Positions 1-8,648 of a DNA stretch of 19,412 nucleotides are shown one piece after another. The translations under genes were made by a program, and so were the position numbers. The number at the start of each line of letters is the position of its first letter. The first letter of the stretch is position 1. Source of the DNA: Davidsoniella eucalypti (lineage: Eukaryota; Ascomycota; Sordariomycetes; Microascales; Ceratocystidaceae); assembly GCA_004009845.1 (NCBI GenBank), contig RMBW01000442.1:1-19412 (forward strand), read 5' to 3'. The notes under the pieces are model-generated. The model searched no databases. It was not told where the DNA came from and saw only the letters and a list, made by a program, of their open reading frames with translations.

Positions 1-113
1 CTTTTCTGTAGTTCTACTTTTTATAATCCGTTAGAAAGTAGATATCAGATTTCTTTAATTATAAAGGTATGAGAAGATGTTACTTGCGCCGGAGGCATGC
101 TGGGGGCGCTATG

Positions 114-210
114 CTCTACAGTATTTATAAAATTATTGGTAAACAATATGTAGGTAGTTCTATAAATCTAGTCTTAGATTTACCTAATATTTTAGAGACA
201 GTTATTTAAA
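114..210 (+). pseudogene. GIY-YIG homing endonuclease relic
   Basis: A short stretch reads SIYKIIGKQYVGSSINL, which carries the GIY-like (SIY) and YIG-like (YVG) halves of a GIY-YIG nuclease domain at the usual ~10-residue spacing. It stops at a TAA near 207. The catalytic Arg, the catalytic Glu and all downstream domains are missing. A GC-rich cluster at 88-112 lies just before it and a small GTCCC/GGGAC hairpin repeat lies after it. I infer a remnant of an intron-encoded endonuclease in an intron upstream of the next cox1 exon. Nothing suggests it is functional. Confidence 0.5.
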
Positions 211-225
211 TTGGCTTCGCTTTCT

Positions 226-246
226 TTGCTGTCCCAGAGGGACTAG
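226..246. repeat. 21-bp GC hairpin repeat, copy 1
   Basis: Exact match to 5037-5057, with a GTCCC-AGA-GGGAC hairpin. It lies in intron sequence between the GIY-YIG relic and the cox1 exon. Confidence 0.75.
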
Positions 247-307
247 ATAAATTATATATTATAAAGAGATCCAATAATATGTATATTAAATATATAATTT
301 TTTATAG

Positions 308-479
308 CATTTCCACTATGTTTTAAGTATGGGAGCTGTGTTTGCAATGTTAGTGCATGATACTATTGAATACCTAAAATGATAGGTTTAACTTATGATT
401 TAACTTTAGCTAAAGTACAATTCTGATATTATTTGCTGGGGTTAATATTACATTTATGCCTCAACATTTCTTAGGTCAT
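308..479 (+). pseudogene. cox1: cox1 internal exon, frameshifted
   Basis: Translation with TGA as Trp gives HFHYVLSMGAVFAMLV, then YYWIPKMIGLTYDLTLAKVQ, FW, then LFAGVNITFMPQHFLG. These are consecutive conserved pieces of cytochrome c oxidase subunit I from its late helices, and the His pair in HFHY belongs to the conserved heme a3/CuB region. The three pieces lie in different frames: one shift falls near 358-360 and a 1-nt loss near 427-429. The exon seems to start at about 308 after an intron and to end near 475-480, where group I intron sequence begins. The last cox1 exon at 2107 is intact, so this is either decay in a non-functional copy or a consensus error. Confidence 0.75.
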
Positions 480-532
480 GTAGGCCCATTTTCATAGAGA
501 TATGATTTTTGTACAACACTGTTTGCTAGAAG

Positions 533-671
533 TTCCCTTATACTAAGCTATTGATAAGGGATAATTAGCAGGAAACCAAAAATATGTTAAATCACTCCCG
601 ATTATTTACATATTGAGTAGGATCTTCAGAGACTATACGTGTTGCAACTTAAGAGTTGAAGAAATAGTCCA
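533..671 (+). ncRNA. Group I intron core (first)
   Basis: A group I ribozyme catalytic core can be recognised. There is a hairpin TCCCTTAT...ATAAGGGA (534-562), a Q-like element ATAATTAGCAGGAAACC (563-579), an R-like element AGAGACTATACGTG, and an S-like element AAGAAATAGTCC (659-670). GACTAT in R and ATAGTC in S give the P7 pairing. It lies directly after the cox1 exon that ends near 479 and directly before an endonuclease gene, as in mobile cox1 introns. I have not folded the full structure, so subgroup and exact 5' splice site are unassigned. Confidence 0.75.
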
Positions 672-685
672 AATAACATAGTAAT

Positions 686-1708
686 ATGTTAAATATAATA
701 TACATATATATATATAAAATAGCTACAGTTTGTTTTTTATCTCTGTTTTTCATATTTTTGGTCTTTGTATTTTTTAGTTATTCAACTTCTTCTAATAAAT
801 CTTTAGGAGGACAAGATAGCCAAAACATTGGTGACACATATACTAGTCACAGTACACAAGGAGACCCTGGGGGATCTCCTAATAAAGATCCAAAAAGTAA
901 TAAACCAAATAAATCTGATGAAACAGAAAATTCTAAGAGTTTAGTTAAATCCCCTGTTTACCCTAATACACCTGTAAAGGTTTATCAGGATGCCCTTGTC
1001 TCTAAGTCTGACATATATAAAGACTTTAAAGATGTATCTATAATTTATATGTGATTTAATAAGATTACAGGTAGAGTATATATTGGTAGTGCTATACATG
1101 GGTCTAGACGTTTAAGTACTTATTTTCAGTCTTCTATCTTAAGAAAAAAAAGTTTAATTTATCAAAGTATATTAAAATATGGACATGAAAACTTTTCTGT
1201 TATTATTTTAGAGGTTTGTGGGAAAACATCTACTATCACTAAAGATTATATTTTAAGTAGAGAAAAATTTTATTTAGATTGAGCCTTAAAAACTTATGGT
1301 TTGGCTATTTTAAATATGCTTAATGAACCCGGATCTAGTATGGGTTATAAACATACGGAAGAAACTTTATTAAAGATGAGTGAAATGAGAAAAGGTGAAA
1401 ATAACCCTATGTATGGTGTACCTAAGTCTGATGCTTTTATAGCTCAACAGTTTAGAGATAAATTGGGTCCTAATAATCCTATGTATGGTAAACTTAAGTC
1501 TGAACAGACTTTAGCTAAATTAAGAAAAATGATCTTTGTGTATGATGTTACACAAAATTATAAGTTATTAGGAGTGTATCCTACTGTTATGTGTACTCGT
1601 TTATTTAAATTGTGTAACAATACATTAAGAAAAATAATAAATAATAAGGAAATACATAATGGTAAATACTTTTTTTCTAAAGATCCTTACAACTCTGACG
1701 AGGTCTAA
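686..1708 (+). CDS. Intron-encoded GIY-YIG/NUMOD3 homing endonuclease
   Basis: With TGA as Trp this is one open frame of 340 aa; the two internal TGA codons give Trp123 and Trp199. Domains in order: a hydrophobic membrane-like N-terminus (about 1-36), a Ser/Asn/Lys-rich linker (about 37-95), then a GIY-YIG nuclease domain from about 119 (IIYMW, then VYIGSA with Y132-I133-G134, then LKYGHENFSVIIL, then REKFYLDW with the expected catalytic Glu). After it come NUMOD3-type repeats containing ENNPMYG and PNNPMYG, and a C-terminal DNA-binding tail. Such proteins cut intronless alleles so that their intron spreads. The gene lies between two group I cores inside cox1. Because the N-terminal third is unlike a nuclease domain, the true start may be later or the region may be a leftover fusion. 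The frame is fully open, so it may be active. Confidence 0.85.
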
Positions 1709-1849
1709 TTATTTGGTTTATATAGTATCTAATCACGATACTATTGTAAAATTTATTATGTAGATATTTTATTTACATAATATTTACAAATTGTAGTATA
1801 ATGCTACAAGGAATTAAGTTTAGTTCCCCTTATAACTAATAAATATAAG

Positions 1850-2075
1850 GTTAAAAGAGGATGAATTTCAAGAAAAACTATATAGTTAACTTGAAGCGAA
1901 GCTTATTAAGTATCTTAATATATTAAATTAATAATAAGAACGTTCAACGACTAGAAGATGATAAGTGTTTTTTATAACAACCTTCCACGAGTATCCTTCG
2001 TCAATAAAACTTAATAATTAAGTAAGACGATGACATAGTCTGAACCCTTGTGAAAACAAGGGATTAAAAGGTAGG
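1850..2075 (+). ncRNA. Group I intron core (second, 3' part)
   Basis: An R-like element AACGTTCAACGACTAGAAG (1938-1956) and an S-like element GACATAGTCTGAACCC (2032-2047) are typical of fungal mitochondrial group I introns; GACTA and TAGTC form P7. A hairpin CCCTTG/CAAGGG follows at 2045-2062 and could be P9. The next exon starts about 45 nt downstream. A core also precedes the endonuclease gene, so two introns seem to lie between the cox1 exons at 308-479 and 2107-2406. They could be back to back, a twintron, or one intron joined to a relic. Confidence 0.7.
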
Positions 2076-2106
2076 CGCAAGCTCTCCTTTTATATAACAG
2101 TATTGG

Positions 2107-2406
2107 CCTAGAAGAATTAGTGATTACCCTGATGCTTACGCAGGTTGAAATTTAATTAGTAGTTTTGGATCTATTGTTAGTGTAGTATCTGCTACATTAT
2201 TTTTATACATCGTTTACAAACAATTAGTAAGCGGTCAAGCTGCTACTAGAAATGTATGACTTGCACCTCAATTCTTCTCTGATACACTAAGAATTTTAAG
2301 TAACAGATGTGCTAACAGTTTAGAATGAGTATTGTTAAGTCCACCTGCACCTCATCCTTTCGTTTCATTACCTAAACAAAGTTCTTTAACTCTTTCTAAT
2401 TCTTAA
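2107..2406 (+). CDS. cox1: Cytochrome c oxidase subunit I, last exon
   Basis: This 99-codon exon plus stop reads PRRISDYPDAYAGWN, then the final transmembrane helix (about LISSFGSIVSVVSATLFLYI), then YKQLVSG and a tail ending LPKQSSLTLSNS. PRRI.DYPDAYAGWN is a hallmark of the end of COX1, the heme-copper catalytic subunit of complex IV in the inner mitochondrial membrane. TGA encodes Trp at three positions (GWN, NVWLAP, LEWVLL), which fixes the mitochondrial code. There is no frameshift, unlike the upstream exon at 308-479. The exact 5' splice junction is uncertain by a few bases because the Met expected before PRR is not clear. Confidence 0.92.
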
Positions 2407-2547
2407 TTGAATAGATAATAATTTCATATCTTTTTTAACTAAAGTTTAGTAAGGTTAAGTTTAGGTTATTTATTACAATATCTAGTATTATGTGTATAAT
2501 ATCTAGATGGCATGATTTATAGTTGTATAAAATTATATATCATGCAA

Positions 2548-2617
2548 ACCTCATTAGCTTAATAGGAAAAGCATAATATTTAATATAAGTTATTTAGTTC
2601 GAATCTAAATTGAGGTT
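2548..2617 (+). tRNA. Damaged mitochondrial tRNA, possibly trnR
   Basis: The acceptor strand ACCTCAT (2548-2554) pairs at six positions with TTGAGGT (2610-2616). A 3-bp D stem GCT/AGC and a T arm TTTAG-TTCGAAT-CTAAA (2593-2609) with the invariant TTCGAAT loop are clear. The anticodon arm does not fold properly: the stretch between the D and T stems is about 3 nt short, with TAATATTT followed by AATATAAG. Restoring a few bases could give an Arg (TCT) arm, but that is inference. It lies 141 nt after cox1, a usual place for a mitochondrial tRNA. It is either a decayed gene or affected by small consensus deletions. Confidence 0.5.
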
Positions 2618-2691
2618 ATATTATTAAAATAATAGGCGTCCAGCTTGTATTATCATTGAGGCGTAGTGTAGTATAAAAACAAATAATTGGG

Positions 2692-2766
2692 GTGTCCCTG
2701 CATAGCTTGCGCATAGCTTGCGCATAGCTTGCGGCTTGCTTGCGGCGCTGCGCAGCGCAGCACAAA
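2692..2766. repeat. GC cluster with 11-bp tandem repeat
   Basis: Three perfect copies of CATAGCTTGCG (2701-2733) follow GTGTCCCTG. Then come GCTTGCTTGCGG and a palindromic GCGCTGCGCAGCGC tract. The first 42 bp recur exactly at 18329-18370, and the tail resembles 14950-14997. In AT-rich fungal mitochondrial DNA such GC-rich palindromic clusters act as dispersed, probably mobile elements. This one interrupts the end of an open frame on the minus strand. Confidence 0.8.
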
Positions 2767-3200
2767 ATTAGAGGATTTTTTTTATTTATCATAGTATTAA
2801 CAGCCAATTTATTAGATTCTTTAAGATTTTCTGTATTATAATCTTTCTCATTTACTATAATAGGGATTTTATGTTCATTATCCTTTATAACATCTATATT
2901 ATCTAAATTAGTATCTTTATCATCTTTATTATCCTAATTATCCGAATTATCATAAGGTACCATACAAAATTTATTATTATCAAAAGGTACTAAGCTAAGT
3001 TCATTGCTATATTTAACTGATTTGTTGTAACTTAATAAGTTTAAAAATACATGTAAATAAAATAAATAATTTAAAATAACTTGTAAAGAACTTATATTAA
3101 CTTGTAAATATTTTAATTCTATATTAACTTGTGTCCCTCTGGGACACAGAATATCAAATCTATATTTACTTGAAATAGAGGGAGGCGCAAGCTCTGTTTT
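2767..3200 (-). pseudogene. Decayed unidentified mitochondrial ORF
   Basis: On the minus strand one reading frame is open from 3200 down through 2767 apart from a single TAG at 2934-2936. Its upstream part has a repeated LQVN motif (about LKYLQVNISSLQV) and a hydrophobic stretch (about ILNYLFYLHVFLNLL), then SNELSLVPFDNNKFCMVPYD and an Asp/Asn/Lys-rich run. Past the stop, the frame continues with IPIIVNEKDYNTENLKESNK until the GC cluster. Even codon quality on both sides of the TAG suggests a former protein. I do not recognise the family: an intron or plasmid ORF and a ribosomal protein are all possible. A GTGTCCC-TCT-GGGACAC hairpin is inserted at 3131-3147. Confidence 0.4.
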
Positions 3201-3203
3201 TTA

Positions 3204-4689
3204 TGCAAATTATTAATATAAAATATAAAATAAAATAAGTATAATTCTATAATAAAATTAATTGTTGGTAATAAATTTATGTAATCTAAGGTCTCAACCA
3301 TTTTCTGATTAATATCTCAGAATACCTATCTCCAAAATCCAACAAATAAAAAAATAAACGATTCTCAAAATAATTTATGTTTAATAGGTAAAAACAAATT
3401 AATGTTAATGTTAATGTTAATACAATATTAATAAGCATAGCATCCTTCTTTAATAAATAAACATAAATCTTATAAACAGCTGTGATACTTTATATAAAAA
3501 CTTACGTTTCAGTAAATTAAAAAATCAATAGCAGCGCTACTTATTAATAAAAAAAAGAACTAAAAGAGATAAAAATAATCGTAATACAAGCACTCTAGCA
3601 ATCTAGCTAATCTATCGTATTGAATAAAACAAGTACAAAGACCGTTGTCGTCGTTACTCTTTAAGTTATTTCTAACTTAAAGTAAACGCACCGTCTACAA
3701 ACACCGATACTCTACCAGCTATAACGCAACGATCTAAATAGATAGGGTATATAAATACTAAACCTCTCTATGTAGATGTTAGAGTAATCATATCCTGATC
3801 GAATCATCTCTATAGATGATGAACCAATCAAAATAGGATCACATTACGTGCGAAGCCCCCCTCTATTTTATAATAATCTATAAACTCATTTAATCTTTGC
3901 AGAAATATCTCATAAACATTTAATATAGTATAGTAAATTTAAGATTTATCCTAATCTTTATCTATATATACTCCTACTTGAGCACCTAATGTTAAAAAAA
4001 GTCTATTACCATTACTGATATAACAAACTTTACAAATTAGACTAGAAGTATGAAAATACCTTATAAATAAACAAAAAACCATATTATACCATATCTATTC
4101 TTAATAGATATAAACTCTTATAAACCATCTTTATTATTCATAATATCATCTTACAATACTAGTTAGGAAAAGTATATATATAATCTAGCTATGTTATATA
4201 TATAATCTTAAAATTAAAATTAATAAACTGACCGACTTCGTCGGATCTTTTTGTTTTTAATTCCGTATTTAAAAACAAAAAAAAATATACAGAGCTTGCG
4301 CCTCCCATATATACAAATCGCATACAATCTAATTATGTTAAGTCATTTACAACCTATATCTTTATAGAAAATTTACCTTAATGAGGTTTATTACTAACAG
4401 TCAACGCTCAGGTTTTCTGGGACCATTCGTAAATTTTAGAGAGAAGACAACCTAACTGATTATCAAGTCTTCTCTCTATAACCGTCCTACCCAAACCTTT
4501 TCATTTTAGCCTCCAATATAATAATGTCTTACTTTTAAATCTCTTAGTAGGTAATAAATTCATTTGTTTTATAGCAGTAAATGTATTATAAACTAAAATA
4601 TATTTACTTTTATTTAAGTTTTCAATCTAGCTAATAGTATGAAATATATTTTTTAAGACTTAGCAAATAGATTTTCTTAGTATTTAGTG
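3204..4689. other. Decayed AT-rich mitochondrial intergenic tract
   Basis: No intact gene is visible on either strand. There are hairpins, including a perfect 11-bp inverted repeat AGAGAGAAGAC/GTCTTCTCTCT at 4438-4448 and 4467-4477, a short GC-rich cluster near 4293-4308, and a minus-strand copy of the sequence upstream of nad4 (4331-4357). A short minus-strand frame around 3970-4070 (containing NGNRLFLTLGAQVGVYID) looks like former coding sequence but cannot be assigned. Confidence 0.5.
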
Positions 4690-5036
4690 CTTGTCTATGA
4701 TGGAAATTTACCTTATAGTAGTTCTAGTTATTCTAGTGCTATTTATATAGCATTAAAGGATTCTAAATTAGTTATAGTATTTTATTAAATTATATTTGTA
4801 ATAAATGTACTTATAAATCCTAGATTATATTTTTGGCGTAGCTAAGCCCGCCTCCTTTAATTGTAAATTAATTTACAGAATATGAGAAAAAAACAAATTT
4901 GTTTTTATAAGGGATTATCAAAGGTGTAAATATGTATAAGTTTTCAATCAAGATAATGAATTGGTTATGGAATTTAAATCGGGTAGAGAAATGGTTAGAT
5001 ATTTTAATATTGATGGTAAAGTAGCAAGAGCTGCTC
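4690..5036 (+). pseudogene. Homing-endonuclease C-terminal relics
   Basis: Two broken pieces are visible. At 4690-4785 the frame reads LVYDGNLPYSSSSYSSAIYI. At about 4936-5036 it reads FNQDNELVMEFKSGREMVRY followed by FNIDGKVARAAL. The second is a NUMOD1-like helix-turn-helix DNA-binding segment of the kind found at the C-termini of fungal mitochondrial GIY-YIG and LAGLIDADG proteins. No nuclease domain is near. The second piece is cut by the 21-bp GC repeat at 5037-5057. It is probably the tail of an intron ORF belonging to the group I core at 5302. Confidence 0.5.
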
Positions 5037-5057
5037 TTGCTGTCCCAGAGGGACTAG
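5037..5057. repeat. 21-bp GC hairpin repeat, copy 2
   Basis: This 21-bp stretch, which includes the hairpin GTCCC-AGA-GGGAC, is identical to 226-246. A related inverted form, GTGTCCC-TCT-GGGACAC, sits at 3131-3147. Here it interrupts the endonuclease relic while keeping the frame open. Three tandem copies of GTTTCAC follow at 5066-5086. It is consistent with a small dispersed palindromic element in mitochondrial DNA. Confidence 0.75.
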
Positions 5058-5170
5058 GGGATGTTGTTTCACGTTTCACGTTTCACACACAGCCAGCTCC
5101 CTTTTTGTTTGTTTTTATTAATTTTTTATTTTGCCCTGTGCGCAAGCTATCAAATTAATTTTCTGTTTCT

Positions 5171-5245
5171 GATCCCTTCGGGATAGCGCAAGCTATGAAA
5201 ATACCCAAAAATTCGCAGCTCCCTTTTTTCCTCTCGGATAAATTA
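5171..5245. repeat. Diverged copy of the 15460-15550 GC element
   Basis: It has the same order of blocks as 15460-15550: CCTTCGG, an ATACCCAAA-A-TT stretch, GCAGCTCCCTTTT, TCCTCT and CGGATAAAT. It lacks the roughly 36-bp double-hairpin block (CCCC-TTC-GGGG and CCCC-TTT-GGGG) present in the other copy. The locus 5058-5301 otherwise holds no gene. Confidence 0.55.
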
Positions 5246-5301
5246 AAGTCTTAAATACTGAAACTTTCTTTTTTATTAAGTAAAAATTCAGAATATGTAT
5301 G

Positions 5302-5410
5302 TTATAATGGATAATCAGCAGGAAGCCCTAAGTATCTTAATTATTATAAGTAGGATCCCCACAAACTATATGTGTTATAACTTGTGTTATAAGTTGAAGA
5401 TATAGTCCAA
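5302..5410 (+). ncRNA. Group I intron core (third), truncated at junction
   Basis: A Q-like element ATAATCAGCAGGAAGCC (5311-5327), an R-like element CACAAACTATATGTG and an S-like element AAGATATAGTCC (5398-5409) are present; ACTATA/TATAGT gives P7. The order and spacing match the core at 533-671, so the two belong to the same or a related intron subgroup. No 3' exon follows: about 20 nt later the sequence changes from mitochondrial to nuclear character. It is therefore either a truncated intron or the edge of a mitochondrial fragment. Confidence 0.7.
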
Positions 5411-5443
5411 TAATTATATAATATAAAAGGTGATGGCAGATGA

Positions 5444-5656
5444 CTTCAAGGTCCCATTCCTAGGTCAATCCCCATTGATATGCAATTCATCGAGCTCATC
5501 GAGACGGGAAGACGGCCACAGTACCCGCAGGCACACAAGTTTCCGGGAAGGATATATCAATCGCACAGTCTGGCGACTTTTCAGACGACTCCCTTGTGTC
5601 AAAGTACAGGTGCTGTTCTTTATCGTATCTATTTGAAAGCATCACTCAACAAATGA
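5444..5656 (+). other. Possible 3' end of a nuclear gene
   Basis: One frame is open from just after the composition switch, through IPIDMQFIELIETGRRPQYP and RIYQSHSLATFQTTPLC, to a TGA at 5654. The amino-acid composition is reasonable for a protein C-terminus and the upstream part would have been cut off by the junction. I do not recognise the family, and a chance open frame of about 70 codons in this composition is possible. Confidence 0.2.
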
Positions 5657-7046
5657 AGGACAATATCTAAAGCTACGTATATAGAAAGGATCATCGATAG
5701 CCCGCTTCATCTCTTGAGTAATAACAACAACATTTGGGCGAGTGTTACATTGGGTACTGAGTTGATATCACACTCAATCGACAACCCCAAACAACCATTT
5801 AATAACCGGCTATCAAAAACTAATCTAGGGTTACAGCGTATTTTTTTAACCCGGGCCGATATGGTGGGCCTCAAGTGCTGTGGACCCGACGCACTTGCCT
5901 CGCGAGTGACGCTGCATTCTACATGCACCCCGCGGCGATTTAGACCCCCACCCCTCTAGGGCCGAAAAATACAATCTAAATTGCTGCTTTGATCAACGCC
6001 AGACAGTGGCAACTTCCAAATACATATGTAGCAAGTGCACTCGTTTTCGTGGAAACCACCATGTAAGGCTGAACGAGATAGACAATCTTGTATAATAGTG
6101 ATGAAGAGTAATACGTACATACAAAGATTATCCTTTATAGAATGGACGGTCATGAAAAATCAAGTACTGTTTTCCATATAAAAAAACTGTCTGGTAATCA
6201 CTATATTTTATCGATCACTGCTGATAGAGGCCATAGGTGTCAGAATCAATACGGAGCGTTTTTTCTCAGTGATCAACTCACGGGCCAATTGCGTCTAGGG
6301 AGATTTATATGTACATTGAAACATCTTCGTAGCAAAGCATTGTTTCGACGAGTCATCCATGTTTCCATCGAAATCTTCCCATTATTCTTTTTTTCCTCAG
6401 GCTCAATCTTATCGATATAGTTGCCAATAGAAGCAGCAACAAGGCCCCGCCATTTGCCCTGCCTTGCCTAGTCTGGAACATCTCATTTTTCTTAGTGGCA
6501 GCTTAGACTTGACTTCTCGCAGTCTTCTTGACGTCCCCTCTTTCAGACTCATTACTTTTCCTCCACGAAGGCCAGTTATCGCCATCAACTCACTCGAGTC
6601 TTCGGCTTCCCGCGATCTTCCGTTATCTCCCATAATCACATCGTTACGGCATTCCGTTTCGCCCTCTTTGCGCCGCCCGTCCTCAGATAGCCTCTCGTCA
6701 GCCGGGCCGATACTCGATCACAGGTATCGGTTTCTGCACGATAGAGGTCCAACAGCGCCAACATTCCAGTCCGAAAGATCTTTTTGCTTCCCACCCGTGG
6801 TCGCCCCCCTAACGTCCCACTCGAGACGTTCTATCACGCTTCACATACAATTGTTGCTGGCAACCGCCAGCACACTAGCCAGGCCACCACTTCTTCCTGT
6901 GGGCCTCTACTCTCTCAGACGCGCACCGCATATCCATTTGCGTTGTTTGAGTCGCAGCTAGTAGCGCTCCGCGGATCCATCGATCACAGTGCTGGGCGAC
7001 AGAGATCTTACATCTAATATTTATCTGTACCTCTGAAATCGCCAAC
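5657..7046 (+). promoter_or_regulatory. Upstream region and ATG-free leader of spe2
   Basis: Nuclear intergenic sequence upstream of the AdoMet decarboxylase gene. After the ATG at 6359-6361 there is no ATG on the plus strand until the spe2 start at 7047, a run of about 685 nt. Pyrimidine-rich tracts occur through 6480-6910. This fits a long 5' untranslated leader kept free of upstream start codons, but the transcription start is unknown. The 5657-6358 part shows nothing I can identify. Confidence 0.4.
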
Positions 7047-8648
7047 ATGAGCCTGTCTCGCACCCCCGGCTTGAGCATGTCCATGGGCACACCCTCGCTC
7101 ACCATCAACCATGAGATCGCAGCTGATCTTGATTCTACTAATGCCTTCGAGGGTGAGCTTACTCCTTAGTTCATGCCGTATATCTGGGACTAGGTACTAA
7201 CAATCATGGTTCTAGGCCCTGAGAAGTTGCTTGAGGTCTGGTTTTCCCCTAGCGCCAAGGCTCTTCCCGCCGCTGTCAAGCCGAATGGTCTGAAGTCTAT
7301 CCCTGCTGAGAAATGGGTTGACATGCTTGACATGGTCAACTGTAAGATTCTCTCGGTCCTAAACTCCGATAATGTCGACGCATACCTTTTGTCCGAGTCA
7401 AGCATGTTTGTCTTCCCTCACAAGATCATTTTGAAGACATGTGGCACTACCACCCTACTACTGGGTCTCCAGCGCCTGCTGCACATTGCTGCGCTGCATG
7501 CTGGCTTCCCTTTCCACAACGCCAACTCAGCCGACGAAATCAAGGCCGCTGCTACTCCGTACCGTGTGTTCTATAGCCGCAAGAACTTCCTATTCCCTGA
7601 CAAGCAGAGAGGTCCCCATCGTAGCTGGAGCCAAGAGGTCAAATACCTTGACGACATGTTCGATGGTGGTAGTGCTTATATGGTTGGCAAGATGAATGGC
7701 GATCACTGGTACTTGTACATTACTTCACCTCAGAACTCTCTGACTCCTTCCGACGACGAGGACCTGCTGCCCGAAGGCTTCACTCGCGACCAGATGGCTA
7801 GGATTCCTACTAGTGCTTCGAGCCGATTCAGTGCCGGCACTGAGGAAGTCAACGACGAGACACTTGAGATCCTGATGACTGACCTGGACCCTGAACAAGC
7901 CAAGCAGTGGTACCTGGAACACGTGAGCAATGTTGCTGGCGAGAAGGGTCTTCCTGATGTTGTGACCCCTGCCAAGGTCAACAGCAAGCATGAAGATTTT
8001 GCTGACGTATTCAGCAACGGCGCCGCCCTCAACGATGATGGCGAACAGGCTCAACTTGCTCTTCAGGATAGCCTGACTACGGAGGGACATACCTACGGCA
8101 CCATTGTTAGCAACCATTGTGGTCTTTCGGACGTCTACCCCACTTCGCAATACCCCGAAGCCCGTATCGACGCATACCTTTTCACACCCTGTGGTTTCTC
8201 AGCCAATGGCGTCGTCCCTGCTCCAGTCGCCTCCGCTGTCTCTGAAGACACTGGCGACTCTGGCAAGCCGAAGCTAGCGCCATCCGCTCACTACTTTACG
8301 GTACACGTGACTCCCGAACCACAATGCTCATACGCATCTTTCGAGACGAATGTACCCAGCAGCCAGAGCGGCCGTACTACCGCTGACATCATTGAGCACG
8401 TAGTAGGCATCTTCAAGCCTGGTCGTTTCAGCGTCACTCTATTCGAGGCTAAGGATGCCCGCAGGGATCGCTTTGATCAGGATGGCTCACTAATTCGCAC
8501 CAAGAAGGTTGCTTGCCCGGTTCCTGGGTACAAGCGCGTGGATCACATTGTACACGACTTTGAGGATTATGATCTAGTCTTCCGTTTCTATGAGCGTGAT
8601 GGTTGGACAGGTCCCCGGACTGCTCGTGTCGGCGAGTTTTGCTGCTAG
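7047..8648 (+). CDS. spe2: S-adenosylmethionine decarboxylase proenzyme
   Basis: Removing one intron (7153-7215) gives a 512-aa protein. It decarboxylates AdoMet to supply aminopropyl groups for spermidine and spermine synthesis in the cytosol. It is a pyruvoyl enzyme: the chain self-cleaves in LSESSMF, here between Glu96 and Ser97, and Ser97 becomes the pyruvoyl group. Other expected active-site residues are present by comparison with the human enzyme: Cys111 in LKTCGTT, Ser364 in CGFSANG and His399 in YFTVHVTPEP. The N-terminus contains NAFEGPEKLLEVWF, conserved in the family and created only by splicing. Length is normal for fungi (longer than animal enzymes, with an acidic insert at about 210-270). 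The start ATG has a good context (GCCAACATGA) and is the first ATG in about 685 nt. The gene converges on the Pet127-like gene. Confidence 0.96.
7153..7215 (+). other. Spliceosomal intron of spe2
   Basis: A 63-nt intron with donor GTGAGC, a perfect branch site TACTAAC (7195-7201) and acceptor TAG at 7213-7215. Splicing joins NAFE to GPEKLLEVWF in phase 1 and restores the family consensus. The short length and canonical branch site are typical of filamentous ascomycete nuclear genes. Confidence 0.92.

Noticed and set aside
2701..2733. CRISPR-like direct repeats
   Set aside because: 11-bp units are directly adjacent with no spacers, in fungal mitochondrial DNA.
3651..3732. Possible minus-strand tRNA with a 7-bp acceptor (TCGTTGC/GTAACGA) and a TGGTAGAG D-loop-like stretch
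   Set aside because: The anticodon arm does not pair and no T arm with a TTCGA-type loop exists; instead there is a long AAGTTA/TAACTT hairpin. At most a relic.
5714..5959. Overlapping 81-aa and 73-aa frames on both strands upstream of spe2
   Set aside because: Low-quality composition, no start context and no motif; ordinary chance frames.
6464..6961. 165-codon open frame in the spe2 leader
   Set aside because: It begins with TTG, contains no Met at its start, and is a by-product of C-rich, stop-poor sequence; no family is recognisable.
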